This document shows, one piece after another, positions 25,419 to 34,906 of a DNA stretch of 64,000 nt. A program made the position numbers and the translations under genes. Positions within the stretch are counted from its first letter, which is position 1. Each line of letters opens with the position of its first letter. The DNA comes from CAISIP01 sp031396205. Lineage in GTDB: Bacteria; Pseudomonadota; Gammaproteobacteria; Burkholderiales; Burkholderiaceae_C. The stretch is taken from positions 1-64,000 of the forward strand of contig JANNKH010000097.1 in NCBI GenBank assembly GCA_031396205.1, given 5' to 3'. The notes below the pieces were generated by a model that was given only the letters and a program-made list of their open reading frames with translations, made no database searches and had not been told where the DNA came from.

Positions 25419-26197
25419 ACCGAGAATCCGTCGTCGGCGGCAATCACCGCGCCGTTGACAAAATGGCTCTCCTTGGCGCACAGCATCACCAGCAAGGCAT
25501 CGAGGTCGGCCACACCGCCCAGTCGCCTGCGCGGCGTCATCTGGACGAGCTTGCGGCCCTGCTCGGTGGTCCAGTGGTGGTGGTTGATCTCGGTATCGAT
25601 GTAGCCGGGGCAGATCGCATTGACATTGATTCCGAACCGGCCCCATTCCACCGCCATCGCACGGGTCATCTGTACGACCGCGGCCTTGCTCATGCAGTAC
25701 ACGCCGATCTGCGGCAACACGCGAAGTCCAGCGGCCGACGCAATATTGACGATCCGCCCGCCGATGAAGGTGCCCGGCGCGGCGCCAACGGCGCGCGCCA
25801 GCATGCGTTTGCCGACCTCCTGGGCGACGAAGAAGGCGCCCTTGACATTGGTGTCGAATACGAAGTCGTAGTCGTCCTCGCCGACATCCTGCAGCCGCTG
25901 CGTGGTGCTGACACCGGAGTTGTTGACCAGGATATCGATCGATCCCATCTCGGTTTCGGCATGGGCCACCGCGGCCTTGATTGAGTCATGGTCCGTCACG
26001 TCGAGTTCGACCACATGCGCGTTACCCCCGGCGCCCTCGATCTGGGCCCGCAACTCCTTGAGTTTCTCGATGCGACGGCTGGCCAGAACCACGGCTGCCC
26101 CGGCATTGGACAAGGTACGGGCAAACTGCGCGCCCAGCCCACCGGACGCACCAGTGATAAAGGCGACGCGGCCCGAGAGGTCGAGGCTGTATGCCAT
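25415..26197 (-). CDS. Short-chain dehydrogenase/reductase
   Basis: A 260-residue classical SDR. It has the cofactor motif TGASGGLG at 16-23, the NNSG motif, active-site Ser in NIASAAG and Tyr/Lys in YCMSK. A downstream segment rich in His (DTEINHHHWTTEQ) follows the PGYI motif. Cofactor preference is probably NADP(H), as Arg residues follow the second strand (ASRR). It is coupled to the thioesterase, suggesting a joint acyl-CoA or 3-oxoacyl step. Substrate unknown. Confidence 0.88.
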   Translation of the reverse strand: MAYSLDLSGRVAFITGASGGLGAQFARTLSNAGAAVVLASRRIEKLKELRAQIEGAGGNAHVVELDVTDHDSIKAAVAHAETEMGSIDILVNNSGVSTTQRLQDVGEDDYDFVFDTNVKGAFFVAQEVGKRMLARAVGAAPGTFIGGRIVNIASAAGLRVLPQIGVYCMSKAAVVQMTRAMAVEWGRFGINVNAICPGYIDTEINHHHWTTEQGRKLVQMTPRRRLGGVADLDALLVMLCAKESHFVNGAVIAADDGFSV

Positions 26198-26314
26198 GGC
26201 TCAATTTCCCAAAAAAAGGTTGATCAATCGATTATGGCGTCGCACCTGGAGGCGCCGCATAAAATCGCCTTTCTTCCCGAAATCGGCATTGGCCGTCCTG
26301 AAAGCCCAGCAACC

Positions 26315-28012
26315 ATGACCCCAGCAGAAATCATTGCGCAGCACGGCCCACGCGAAGCCATGGATTACGACGTGGTTGTCGTGGGCGGCGGCCCGGCCGG
26401 CCTGGCCACCGCGATCCACCTCAAGCAGCTTGCGGCGGCGGCCGAAAGGGAACTGTCGGTGGTTGTGCTGGAAAAAGGCTCCGAGCCAGGCGCGCATATT
26501 TTGTCGGGCGCGATCATGGACCCGATTGCGCTGAGCGAATTGATCCCGGACTGGAAGGCGCGCGGCGCGCCCCTGAACCAGCCGGTTACTGACGATGCCA
26601 TGGTGTTCCTGGGCGAGAAGTCCTCGTTTCGCACCCCCAACTTCCTGCTGCCGGCCTGCCTGCAGAACCATGGCAACTACATCGTCAGCCTGGGTTCGGT
26701 GACGCGCTGGATGGCCGAGCAGGCCGAGGCGCTGGGCGTCGAGATTTTTCCGGGCTTCGCGGCTGCCGAGGTTCTCTACAGCGAGAACGGCTCGGTCAAG
26801 GGTGTTGCCACCGGCAACATGGGTGTGGGCAAGGATGGCAAGCCCGGCGACAGCTTCCAGCTTGGCATGGAACTGCATGCCAAGTACACCGTATTCGCCG
26901 AAGGCGCACGCGGACATCTGGGCAGGCAACTGATAGCCCACTTCAAGCTTGATGCCGACAGCGACCCGCAGACCTACGGGTTGGGCGTCAAGGAGTTGTG
27001 GGAGATCGATCCGCAGCGCCACCAGCCCGGCTTTGTGCTGCACACTGCCGGCTGGCCGATGGACGACGACACCTATGGCGGCGCGTTCCTGTACCACTTC
27101 GACGACAACAAGGTGGCGCTGGGTTTCATCACCGGGCTCGACTACAGCAACCCCTACCTGAGCCCGTTCGAGGAATTCCAGCGCTGGAAAACCCATCCGA
27201 ACATCCGCTACTACCTGGAAGGCGACGAGGCCAAGGGCATCAAGCCCGGCAAGCGCATTGCCTACGGCGCGCGGGCCATTACCGCGGGCGGCCTGCTCAG
27301 CCTGCCCAAGACCGTCTTCCCCGGTGGTGCGCTGGTCGGCTGCGATGCGGGTTATCTGAACGTCAGCCGCATCAAGGGCAGCCACGCCGCGATCAAGACC
27401 GGCATGTTGGCCGCGCAGGCCGGGTTCGACGCGATCGTCGCTGGTCGCCAGCATGATGTACTCGAGGCCTACCCGCAAGCATTCGAGAAAAGCTGGCTGC
27501 ATGCCGAACTCAACAAGGCGCGCAACTTCAAGGCCTGGTTCAAGAAAGGCCTGACCGTCGCCACGCTGATGAACGGCATCGAGCAATTCGCGTTGCGCGG
27601 CAATATTCCGTGGACACTGCGCCGCGACAAGCCGGACTATGCCTACCTGAAGCCGGCCGCTGATTGCAAGCCCATCGTCTATCCCAAGCCCGATGGCAAG
27701 CTGACCTTCGACCGGCTTTCCAGCGTGTTCATCAGCAACACCAACCATGAAGAGCAACAGCCGGCGCACCTGACGCTCAAGGACGCATCGGTGCCAGTAG
27801 GTATCAACCTGCGCACATACGCCGGGCCGGAGGCACGCTATTGCCCGGCCGGCGTCTACGAGTTCGTCAAGGACGACGACAACACGGATCGCCTGCAGAT
27901 CAATGCGCAGAACTGCGTGCATTGCAAGACCTGCGACATCAAGGATCCGACCCAGAACATCGTCTGGGTCACGCCCGAGGGCGGAGGCGGTCCGAACTAC
28001 GCGGGCATGTAG
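26315..28012 (+). CDS. Electron-transfer flavoprotein:ubiquinone oxidoreductase
   Basis: A 565-residue membrane-associated flavoprotein that passes electrons from ETF (fatty-acid and amino-acid oxidation) to ubiquinone. Visible: FAD-binding VVVVGGGPAGLATAIHLKQL near the N-terminus, GLGVKELWEI in the quinone/FAD domain, and the C-terminal 4Fe-4S domain with CVHCKTCDIKDPTQNI and the earlier RYCPAGVYEF Cys. The ATG at 26315 gives the standard family beginning; in-frame codons further upstream overlap the divergent SDR gene. It sits directly before the glycine riboswitch. Confidence 0.95.
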   Translation: MTPAEIIAQHGPREAMDYDVVVVGGGPAGLATAIHLKQLAAAAERELSVVVLEKGSEPGAHILSGAIMDPIALSELIPDWKARGAPLNQPVTDDAMVFLGEKSSFRTPNFLLPACLQNHGNYIVSLGSVTRWMAEQAEALGVEIFPGFAAAEVLYSENGSVKGVATGNMGVGKDGKPGDSFQLGMELHAKYTVFAEGARGHLGRQLIAHFKLDADSDPQTYGLGVKELWEIDPQRHQPGFVLHTAGWPMDDDTYGGAFLYHFDDNKVALGFITGLDYSNPYLSPFEEFQRWKTHPNIRYYLEGDEAKGIKPGKRIAYGARAITAGGLLSLPKTVFPGGALVGCDAGYLNVSRIKGSHAAIKTGMLAAQAGFDAIVAGRQHDVLEAYPQAFEKSWLHAELNKARNFKAWFKKGLTVATLMNGIEQFALRGNIPWTLRRDKPDYAYLKPAADCKPIVYPKPDGKLTFDRLSSVFISNTNHEEQQPAHLTLKDASVPVGINLRTYAGPEARYCPAGVYEFVKDDDNTDRLQINAQNCVHCKTCDIKDPTQNIVWVTPEGGGGPNYAGM

Positions 28013-28091
28013 CCGGCGACGGCGTCGCTGGCAGGACAAGCGGCGTCCGTTGCGGATTGGCAGTTTTATTGCGGTTATAGTGGAGGCGTTT

Positions 28092-28327
28092 CGTCAGGAG
28101 AGAGTCTCCCATCAGGGGGGCCGCCGAAGGCGCAGTACAGGCTGATCGCAGCCGGTTGAACGCTCAGGCAAAAAGGACTGGCAACCGTCCGTGGCCAACA
28201 ATCCACGTGTCGTTTCCCCACTGGAGAGAGGTGGCGCCAGGCGCCATCCACCGAAGGAGCAAGCCGCCTGCCGCACCAACCGGTGCAGGTGCCAGCGGTG
28301 AATCTCTCAGGTACCACGGACAGCGGG
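28092..28327 (+). ncRNA. Tandem glycine riboswitch upstream of gcvT
   Basis: Two aptamers lie in series. Aptamer 1 (about 28092-28180) has GGAGAG, CCGCCGAAGGCGCA and CGCTCAGGCAAAAAGGAC. Aptamer 2 (about 28216-28327) has GGAGAG, CCACCGAAGGAGCAA and CTCTCAGGTACCACGGACAG. These are the conserved cores of the gcvT-type glycine riboswitch. It should sense glycine and turn on the glycine cleavage genes gcvT, gcvH and gcvP that follow. The linker between the aptamers is about 35 nt, longer than the usual short linker. Confidence 0.93.
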
Positions 28328-28366
28328 GGCAGCCCATGGCTATAGCCATGGTTCGACAGTTGCCCC
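28326..28366 (+). promoter_or_regulatory. Glycine riboswitch expression platform with an 18-nt perfect palindrome
   Basis: Directly after aptamer 2, GGGGCA (28326-28331) can pair with TGCCCC (28361-28366). Between them lies CCATGGCTATAGCCATGG (28334-28351), a perfect palindrome forming a 7-bp stem with a TATA loop. The TGCCCC arm abuts the CGGGAG ribosome-binding site of gcvT (28366-28370), so pairing could control initiation. No U-tract follows, which argues for translational control. Confidence 0.55.
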
Positions 28367-28378
28367 GGGAGAAGCCAT

Positions 28379-29548
28379 TTGTCCAGCACCCCTGAATCAC
28401 TGCGTCAGACGCCATTGCATGCCCTGCACGTGGAACTCGGCGCGCGCATGGTGCCATTTGCCGGCTACACCATGCCGGTGCAGTATCCCAGCGGCGTCAT
28501 GGCCGAGCACCTGCACACCCGCGCCGCGGCGGGGCTGTTCGATGTCTCGCACATGGGCCAGTTGCGCCTGCTCGGGCCCGATGCAGGGGCAGCCTTCGAG
28601 TCGCTGATGCCGGTGGATGTGATCGACCTGCCACGGGGCAAACAGCGCTACGGCCTGTTGCTCAACGATGCGGGCGGCATCCTGGACGACCTGATGTTCG
28701 TCAACCGCGACTACCTGCACAACGGCGACCTGTTCGTCATCGTCAACGGCGCCTGCAAGACTGCAGACCTCGCACATATCGAGGCACGGATCGGCAATCG
28801 CTGCGAGGTCATACCCTGCCCGGAGCTGGCATTGCTCGCCCTGCAGGGACCACAGGCGGTCAGCGTGATGCAACGCCTCTCACCCGGCATCGAAAAACTG
28901 ACGTTCATGACCGGCGCACGATGCAGTGTGGTGTCGGAATCGGACGGCGCGCGCCAGCAGATCGAGATTTTCGCCACCCGCAGCGGCTATACCGGCGAGG
29001 ATGGCTTCGAGATCTCGGTGCATGAAAAGCAGGCCGAGGCGCTGGCCCGCCTCCTGCTCGCGCAGGCCGAAGTCAAGCCGATCGGCCTGGGCGCCCGCAA
29101 CTCCTTGCGTCTGGAAGCCGGACTGTGCCTTTACGGCAATGACCTGGACACTACCACCACAGCGGTCGAAGCCAATCTGAACTGGGCGATCCAGAAGGTA
29201 CGTCGCACGGGTGGTGCGCGCGCCGGCGGTTTTCCCGGCGCCGACATCGTGCTGGCGCAACTCGCCGGAGGCGAAGGCGCACCGAAACGCAGGCGCGTCG
29301 GCTTGAAAGCGCTGGAGCGGATTCCGGTGCGCGAGCACAGCTTGCTGCAGGACTGCGCCGGCAAGCCGATTGGCGAGGTCACCAGCGGCCTGCTCGGGCC
29401 GACCATCAACGAGCCCGTCGCGATGGCCTATGTACAAAGCGCATGCGCGGTCCCCGGCACGCGACTGCAGGCCCTGGTGCGGGGCAAGGCGGTTCCGATG
29501 GAAGTCGTCGGCATGCCCTTCGTGCCGCATCGCTATTTCCGCGGCTGA
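28379..29548 (+). CDS. gcvT: Glycine cleavage system T protein (aminomethyltransferase)
   Basis: A 389-residue folate-dependent aminomethyltransferase. It takes the methylene unit from lipoylated GcvH to tetrahydrofolate and releases ammonia. Family features include LHVELGARMVPFAGYTMPVQ near the start, GLFDVSHMGQ, and RSGYTGEDGFEI with the folate-site residues. A TTG start at 28379 is supported by GGGAG eight bases upstream and by the normal T-protein beginning. It is the first gene under the glycine riboswitch. Confidence 0.95.
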   Translation: MSSTPESLRQTPLHALHVELGARMVPFAGYTMPVQYPSGVMAEHLHTRAAAGLFDVSHMGQLRLLGPDAGAAFESLMPVDVIDLPRGKQRYGLLLNDAGGILDDLMFVNRDYLHNGDLFVIVNGACKTADLAHIEARIGNRCEVIPCPELALLALQGPQAVSVMQRLSPGIEKLTFMTGARCSVVSESDGARQQIEIFATRSGYTGEDGFEISVHEKQAEALARLLLAQAEVKPIGLGARNSLRLEAGLCLYGNDLDTTTTAVEANLNWAIQKVRRTGGARAGGFPGADIVLAQLAGGEGAPKRRRVGLKALERIPVREHSLLQDCAGKPIGEVTSGLLGPTINEPVAMAYVQSACAVPGTRLQALVRGKAVPMEVVGMPFVPHRYFRG

Positions 29549-29639
29549 CAGCCACCCGCGCAACGATCTGGCCCCTGCCGTACCCACCCCGCTTCTTCGC
29601 AACCCATCTGACCAACCCGTTACCCTACTGGAGAATCCC

Positions 29640-30011
29640 ATGGCAATCAAATACACCGAAGACCACGAGTGGCTCAATATCGAAGCCGGCATCGCCACCG
29701 TCGGCATTACCACCCATGCGCAGGATGCGCTTGGCGACGTGGTTTTCGTCGATCTGCCCGAGGTTGGCAAGCATTTCGACGCAAAAGAGGTCGCTGGGGT
29801 CGTGGAGTCGGTCAAGGCGGCGGCCGATGTTTACATGCCGGTCAGTGGCGACGTCACCGAAGTCAACGAAGCGTTGCGCGCCGACCCGTCGCTGGCCAAC
29901 TCCGACCCGCTGGGTGCAGGCTGGTTCTTCAAGGTCAAGCTGTCGGATGCATCCCAGCTCGATGCGCTGATGGACGAGACCGCCTACGGCAGCTTTTCGG
30001 CCAATGCCTGA
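29640..30011 (+). CDS. gcvH: Glycine cleavage system H protein
   Basis: A 123-residue lipoyl carrier that shuttles the aminomethyl group between GcvP, GcvT and the L protein. The lipoylated lysine is Lys59 in VVESVKAAADVY. The start ATG has CTGGAG upstream. It follows gcvT after 91 bp and precedes gcvP by 97 bp, so it belongs to the riboswitch-controlled operon. Confidence 0.96.
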   Translation: MAIKYTEDHEWLNIEAGIATVGITTHAQDALGDVVFVDLPEVGKHFDAKEVAGVVESVKAAADVYMPVSGDVTEVNEALRADPSLANSDPLGAGWFFKVKLSDASQLDALMDETAYGSFSANA

Positions 30012-30108
30012 CCTTTCGCGCGACCGGCCCTGTGCGCAGCGCAGTTGCACCTGAATCCGATTACGCTACGCCCGCGTCGGCGTTGCGCCTACACCTTGTG
30101 AGAATGCC

Positions 30109-33003
30109 ATGTCGATGCCATCTGCCATGACGCTGCAAGCGCTGGAGCACCAGCACGAATTCATCAGCCGCCATATCGGCATCAGCCCGGGCGACGAGGC
30201 GCACATGCTGTCGGTGGTTGGCGCCGCCTCGCGCCAGGCCCTGGTAGAAGGCATCGTGCCACGCTCGATCGCCCGCGCCAGCCGAATGGTCATACCCGCA
30301 GCCATCAGCGAGGCAGCCGCGCTGGCAGAGATCCGGGCCATCGCCGACAAGAACCAGGTCTGGCGCAACTTCATCGGCCAGGGTTACTACGGCACGCATA
30401 CACCGGGTGTCATCCTGCGCAATGTTCTGGAGAACCCGGCCTGGTACACCGCCTACACGCCCTACCAGGCGGAAATCTCGCAAGGCCGCCTGGAGGCGCT
30501 GATCAACTTCCAGACCATGGTCTGCGACCTGAGCGGCATGGCGATCGCCAATGCATCGATGCTCGACGAAGCCACTGCGGCGGCCGAGGCGATGACGCTG
30601 GCCAAACGCAGCGTCAAAAGCAAGAGCAATAACTTTCTGGTCGCCGACGACTGTCACCCGCAGACGATCGAAGTCATTCAGACCCGTGCCGCACCACTGG
30701 GGATCACCGTTCGCGTCGGACCGCTGGCGACGCTGATGGTGGATGGCGACTATTTCGGCATGCTGGCCCAGTACCCAGCCAGCACGGGCACCGTCCATGA
30801 CCTGCGTCCGCTGGTCGATCAGGTGCACGCCAACAACGCGGCCGTGTGCGTCGCGGCCGACCTGCTGGCATTGACCTTGCTCGTGCCACCCGGCGAATGG
30901 GGCGCGGATATCGTCGTCGGGACCACCCAGCGCTTTGGCATGCCGCTGTGCAACGGCGGACCGCACGCTGCCTACCTGGCTTGTCGCGACGAATACAAGC
31001 GCTCGATGCCGGGCCGGCTGGCCGGCGTCAGTATCGACGTGCATGGCAACCCGGCCTACCGGCTTGCGTTGCAGACGCGCGAACAGCATATCCGGCGTGA
31101 AAAGGCCACGTCCAACATCTGCACTGCGCAGGTGCTGCCCGCGGTGGTTGCCAGCATGTATGCGGTCTACCACGGGCCCGCCGGCCTGACCCGCATCGCA
31201 CGACGCATTGCGACGCTGACGGCCATTCTTGCGCGCGGCCTGCAAGCGCTGGGGTACCCGTTGGCCAATACCAGCGCATTCGACACGCTGACCGTCCAGA
31301 CCGGCACCGGCACATCGGCGGTGTTGCAGCGCGCGCAACAGGCACGGGTCAACTTGCGCATCGCCCAGGACGGCTGCCTGTCCGTGTCGCTCGACGAGAC
31401 CAGCACGCGCGCAGACCTGACACTTCTGTGGTCCCTTTTCTCCCCTGCAGGACAGGCCTTGCCGACCGTTGCGCAATGCGACACCGGTGTCGCATCAATG
31501 CTGCCGGACGGCCTGCAACGCGGCAGCAGCTTCCTGACCCACCCGGTGTTCAACACCCACCACAGCGAGACCAGTATGTTGCGCTACCTGCGCAGCCTGT
31601 CCGACAAGGACCTGGCTCTGGACCGCAGCATGATCCCACTGGGCAGCTGCACGATGAAGCTGAATGCGACCAGCGAGATGATTCCGATCACCTGGCCGCA
31701 GTTCGCCGACATCCACCCGTTCGCGCCGATCGCGCAGCGCCAGGGTTATGTCGAACTCGATCAGCAGTTGTGCGACTGGTTGTGCGAGGCCACCGGATAT
31801 GCCGGTATCAGCCTGCAGCCCAATGCCGGCAGCCAGGGTGAGTACGCCGGCCTGCTGGCGATCCGCGCCTTCCACGCCGCCAAAGGCCAGGGCAACCGCA
31901 GCATCTGCCTGATCCCCTCGAGCGCCCATGGCACCAACCCGGCCAGCGCGCAAATGGCGGGACTGAGCGTGGTGGTGACGGCCTGCGACAGCAGCGGCAA
32001 TGTCGACATGGCCGATCTCAAGGCCAAATGCGAGAAGCACAGCGCCAACCTGGCCGCGGTGATGATCACCTACCCGAGCACCCACGGCGTGTTCGAGACC
32101 CAGGTGAAGGAGCTGTGCGCACTGGTCCACCAGCACGGTGGCCGGGTCTATGTGGACGGAGCCAACATGAATGCGCTGGTCGGCGTCGCGGCTCCGGGCG
32201 AATTTGGTGGCGACGTCAGTCACCTGAACTTGCACAAGACCTTTTGCATACCGCACGGCGGCGGCGGCCCGGGTGTGGGACCGGTTTGTGTGGTCGCTGA
32301 TCTGGTGCCGTACCTGCCGGGACATGTCTCTGGTGGATTACCCGCCAGCGGCGTGGGGGCCATTTCCGCAGCGCCGTTGGGCAATGCCGCGGTTCTGCCG
32401 ATCAGCTGGATGTATTGCCGCATGATGGGGCCGGACGGTCTGACCGCTGCCACCGAGATTGCGATCCTGAGCGCCAACTACATCAGCGCACGGCTCAAAG
32501 ACCACTATCCCACGCTCTATGCGAGCGCCAATGGCCACGTGGCACATGAGTGCATCCTGGACCTGCGCCCACTCAAGGAAACCAGCGGCGGTGTCAACGG
32601 TGTCAGCGCCGAGGACGTCGCCAAGCGCCTCATGGACTACGGCTTTCATGCGCCCACGTTGAGTTTCCCGGTCCCGGGCACGCTGATGGTCGAGCCGACC
32701 GAGAGCGAGAACTTGCAGGAGCTGGACCGCTTCATCGCCGCAATGATCGCGATCCGAGACGAGATCCGCAAGATCGAACGCGGCGAATGGCCGCAGGACA
32801 ACAACCCGCTCAAGCACGCGCCGCATACTGCGGCATCGGTGATCGGCGATGCGTGGGACCGGCCGTATTCACGCGAGACGGGAGCGTTTCCACTCGAAAC
32901 CCTGAAGCATGCGAAATACTGGACGCCGGTTGGACGCATCGACAACGTGTATGGCGACCGCAACCTGTTCTGCAGTTGCGTGCCAGTAGCGGATTACGCC
33001 TGA
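30109..33003 (+). CDS. gcvP: Glycine dehydrogenase (decarboxylating), P protein
   Basis: A 964-residue PLP enzyme, full length for the single-chain form. It decarboxylates glycine and loads the remaining methylamine on GcvH. The PLP lysine is Lys710 in HLNLHKTFCIPHGGGGPG; the glycine-rich stretch after it is characteristic. The N-terminal half (RHIGISPGDEAHML and NFIGQGYYGTHTPGVI) also matches. It is the last gene of the gcvTHP operon. Confidence 0.96.
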   Translation: MSMPSAMTLQALEHQHEFISRHIGISPGDEAHMLSVVGAASRQALVEGIVPRSIARASRMVIPAAISEAAALAEIRAIADKNQVWRNFIGQGYYGTHTPGVILRNVLENPAWYTAYTPYQAEISQGRLEALINFQTMVCDLSGMAIANASMLDEATAAAEAMTLAKRSVKSKSNNFLVADDCHPQTIEVIQTRAAPLGITVRVGPLATLMVDGDYFGMLAQYPASTGTVHDLRPLVDQVHANNAAVCVAADLLALTLLVPPGEWGADIVVGTTQRFGMPLCNGGPHAAYLACRDEYKRSMPGRLAGVSIDVHGNPAYRLALQTREQHIRREKATSNICTAQVLPAVVASMYAVYHGPAGLTRIARRIATLTAILARGLQALGYPLANTSAFDTLTVQTGTGTSAVLQRAQQARVNLRIAQDGCLSVSLDETSTRADLTLLWSLFSPAGQALPTVAQCDTGVASMLPDGLQRGSSFLTHPVFNTHHSETSMLRYLRSLSDKDLALDRSMIPLGSCTMKLNATSEMIPITWPQFADIHPFAPIAQRQGYVELDQQLCDWLCEATGYAGISLQPNAGSQGEYAGLLAIRAFHAAKGQGNRSICLIPSSAHGTNPASAQMAGLSVVVTACDSSGNVDMADLKAKCEKHSANLAAVMITYPSTHGVFETQVKELCALVHQHGGRVYVDGANMNALVGVAAPGEFGGDVSHLNLHKTFCIPHGGGGPGVGPVCVVADLVPYLPGHVSGGLPASGVGAISAAPLGNAAVLPISWMYCRMMGPDGLTAATEIAILSANYISARLKDHYPTLYASANGHVAHECILDLRPLKETSGGVNGVSAEDVAKRLMDYGFHAPTLSFPVPGTLMVEPTESENLQELDRFIAAMIAIRDEIRKIERGEWPQDNNPLKHAPHTAASVIGDAWDRPYSRETGAFPLETLKHAKYWTPVGRIDNVYGDRNLFCSCVPVADYA

Positions 33004-33155
33004 ATGCCTGCAATGGCTGCTTGCGCCGACGTACCCGGGAAGCGGCGACACTCCATCGTTCTCATGCCATGGCGCAGCCAGCACCGACCCGTCTGGGCGA
33101 TGCGCCGCAGGCCGAACGGCTGCAAGCGCATCTACCCTCGCGAGCGCTCGCACCG

Positions 33156-33311
33156 CTAGCCCAGGCGTATTGCGCCGCCACCCAACAGTCCGACGACGCC
33201 GATGACGATCAGGTAGATCGCGACAATGTAGTTGAGCAGCCTTGGCATGACCAAGATCAGGATCCCCGCAACAAGGGAAATCAAGGGAGTCAGGCTGTTA
33301 TGGATGTTCAA
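33156..33311 (-). CDS. Small membrane protein, DUF3096 family
   Basis: A 51-residue hydrophobic protein with two predicted membrane segments around a polar turn (LISLVAGILILVMPRLLNYI, then AIYLIVIGVVGLLGG). This matches the short DUF3096 family. The start is taken as a TTG at 33309-33311, the only usable codon just before the conserved part; the longer frame upstream overlaps the next gene and lacks membrane character. Function unknown. It lies beside other small or unknown envelope genes. Confidence 0.75.
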   Translation of the reverse strand: MNIHNSLTPLISLVAGILILVMPRLLNYIVAIYLIVIGVVGLLGGGAIRLG

Positions 33312-33348
33312 GGTGATCCCAGGTTGATTGAAAAATGGAAGTCCGACG

Positions 33349-34254
33349 CTAACCGTCTGCCGGTGCGCGCTGTGCTTGCCCCCGCTTGAGCGAGAGGTAT
33401 TCATCGAGCTCGAGTTCGTGCAGTTGCACCGGGTAGCGCTCGACGCCCGCAAACCAGGCCGCCAGGCGACGCTCGAACCGCTGCGCGGGAGGCAACGCCA
33501 GCGCGCCGAGGTAGGCCTCGATGGCAATGTAATAGCGCATCGTATTGCGCTCAACCACGCCGCGCGTACTGCCGATGTATATCGGTGTGCCATCGGCCTC
33601 GCGGCCAACAACGCTGAAACCGACCTTGTCTCGTCCGATCGTCGCCAGATAGCCGCGCATCGCGATGGCAGCGCCAATGCCGTAGCGGTAGGCGTACGAA
33701 AGATGGATGAAGCTGCGGCCGTCGCCGATGGGAACTACCTCGAGCTTGAGGCGGTAGTCGCTGGTACCCAGCGGGCCCTGGTCGGCACTGAGCGACACCT
33801 GGAGGTAATCGGTCCGGCTGGCTACCGTGTGCATGGCGAATACGAGTGGGTAAGTGTCGGCTAGCGGCTGGTCGCTCTTGCTGCCTACGGCAAGCCTCAA
33901 CGTGGGCCCAGCCGCAGTCGCATCGGCACGACACAGCTTGACATTGAGGTGCAGGATCAAGACCTCACACCAATTCGCGCCGCCCTGCAACGCCGGTCCG
34001 ACAATGTCGAACGGCTGATCGATGCGGGCATAGATGTCGCCCCGCAGCCTACCCGCAGTTTCGCTCGATTCCAGTACCAGCGGACGCCCGAACGCGTTGC
34101 CCGATAACGCCTGCGCCATGCTGGCGTGGCGCGCTCGCAAAGCCGCGCCGTCCTGGGCCCAGGACGGCGGCACCGCGACGACCATGCAACCCAACACCAG
34201 CCACAACGGCGCGAACCAGCGCACCAAGCAGCTTTTGGTCAAAGCCGTCGGCAT
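33349..34254 (-). CDS. Uncharacterised secreted protein with a truncated paralogue nearby
   Basis: A 301-residue protein with a clear signal peptide (cleavage near PPSWAQ). No enzyme motif was recognised. The C-terminal third has a conserved-looking block: KVGFSVVGREADGTPIYIG, RGVVERNTMRYYIAIEAYL, then a charged region. The same block is repeated in a shorter open frame at 35879-36187 (about 40% identical over 80 residues by eye). Two Cys in ANWCEVLILHLNVKLC could form a disulfide. Probably periplasmic or surface-located; function unknown. Confidence 0.75.
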   Translation of the reverse strand: MPTALTKSCLVRWFAPLWLVLGCMVVAVPPSWAQDGAALRARHASMAQALSGNAFGRPLVLESSETAGRLRGDIYARIDQPFDIVGPALQGGANWCEVLILHLNVKLCRADATAAGPTLRLAVGSKSDQPLADTYPLVFAMHTVASRTDYLQVSLSADQGPLGTSDYRLKLEVVPIGDGRSFIHLSYAYRYGIGAAIAMRGYLATIGRDKVGFSVVGREADGTPIYIGSTRGVVERNTMRYYIAIEAYLGALALPPAQRFERRLAAWFAGVERYPVQLHELELDEYLSLKRGQAQRAPADG

Positions 34255-34710
34255 CGCATTGCGGGGCAGGCGACGTCACTGCGCGCGCCCCCCGCAGGGC
34301 CGCTCGTGTGGCCGGAATCGAATGGCCAGGTCATGAAAGCACTCCTGCTGATGCAGCCGGATACGGCGAAAACGCGATGTTGACCCCTGCTCGGCCCCCT
34401 GCACAGGCCGGCACCGGCCGACCCTCTGTAGGACACCGGCCCGGCCAGTGCACATCGCCTGCCGTCCTACACCAAACTCAGGCATGGCTGACAGACCCGG
34501 CGCGCCGTCCGGTCCACATTAGGGATGCTCACCGCCAACAGCGACACCCGCCATGTTCACGCACCGACCGCCGCCTGCAAGACGCTGGCACACGTCGTGC
34601 AGTAAAGATGATTGCCTACGTCAAAGTTGCGCGGCGCAGACCTTGTCCGTGCACTTTTGCGGGCCAGGCCTTGACCCTTTCAACTTCCTGCTTTTTTTCT
34701 GGAGAACGCG
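34255..34710. other. Intergenic region without a recognised gene
   Basis: A 456-bp stretch between the divergent unknown secreted gene and the DUF3309 gene. Open frames are short or lack start signals and motifs. It probably contains promoters in both directions. No repeat or clear hairpin was identified apart from GC-rich stretches. Confidence 0.5.
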
Positions 34711-34869
34711 ATGAGTCTAGGTACTATCATTTTGATCGTCCTGCTGCTGCTGCTTGTCGGTGCGATCCCGACCTGGGGCCACAGCAGAAGTTGGGGTTAC
34801 GGGCCCAGTGGTGGCATTGGCCTGGTCGTCTTGGTCGTCATCGTGCTGCTGCTGACCGGACGACTGTGA
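34711..34869 (+). CDS. Small membrane protein, DUF3309 family
   Basis: A 52-residue protein of two hydrophobic segments separated by a short loop with HSRSWGYGPSGG, the hallmark of DUF3309. The ATG has TTCTGGAGAACGCG upstream, a good ribosome-binding site. The family is widespread in proteobacteria and often linked to envelope or general stress; its function is not established. A strong hairpin follows the stop codon. Confidence 0.88.
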   Translation: MSLGTIILIVLLLLLVGAIPTWGHSRSWGYGPSGGIGLVVLVVIVLLLTGRL

Positions 34870-34876
34870 TGCAGCG

Positions 34877-34904
34877 GGTGCTCCCTCCAGCCGGCGGGAG
34901 CACC
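34877..34904 (+). terminator. Stem-loop after the DUF3309 gene
   Basis: GGTGCTCCC and GGGAGCACC form a perfect 9-bp stem with a 10-nt loop, 7 nt beyond the stop codon. There is no U-tract, so it could be a weak or factor-dependent terminator or a 3'-end stabiliser. The 3' arm contains GGGAG, which would be the ribosome-binding site of the tiny frame that starts at 34907. Confidence 0.6.
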
Positions 34905-34906
34905 TG

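Noticed and set aside
26201..28039. A 612-codon open frame on the minus strand opposite the ETF:ubiquinone oxidoreductase gene
   Set aside because: It has no family motif, and the plus strand encodes a full-length conserved enzyme. Long antisense frames are common in high-GC DNA.
30061..31476. A 471-codon minus-strand frame opposite gcvP
   Set aside because: Composition rich in Arg, His and Gln without motifs; a mirror of the gcvP codons.
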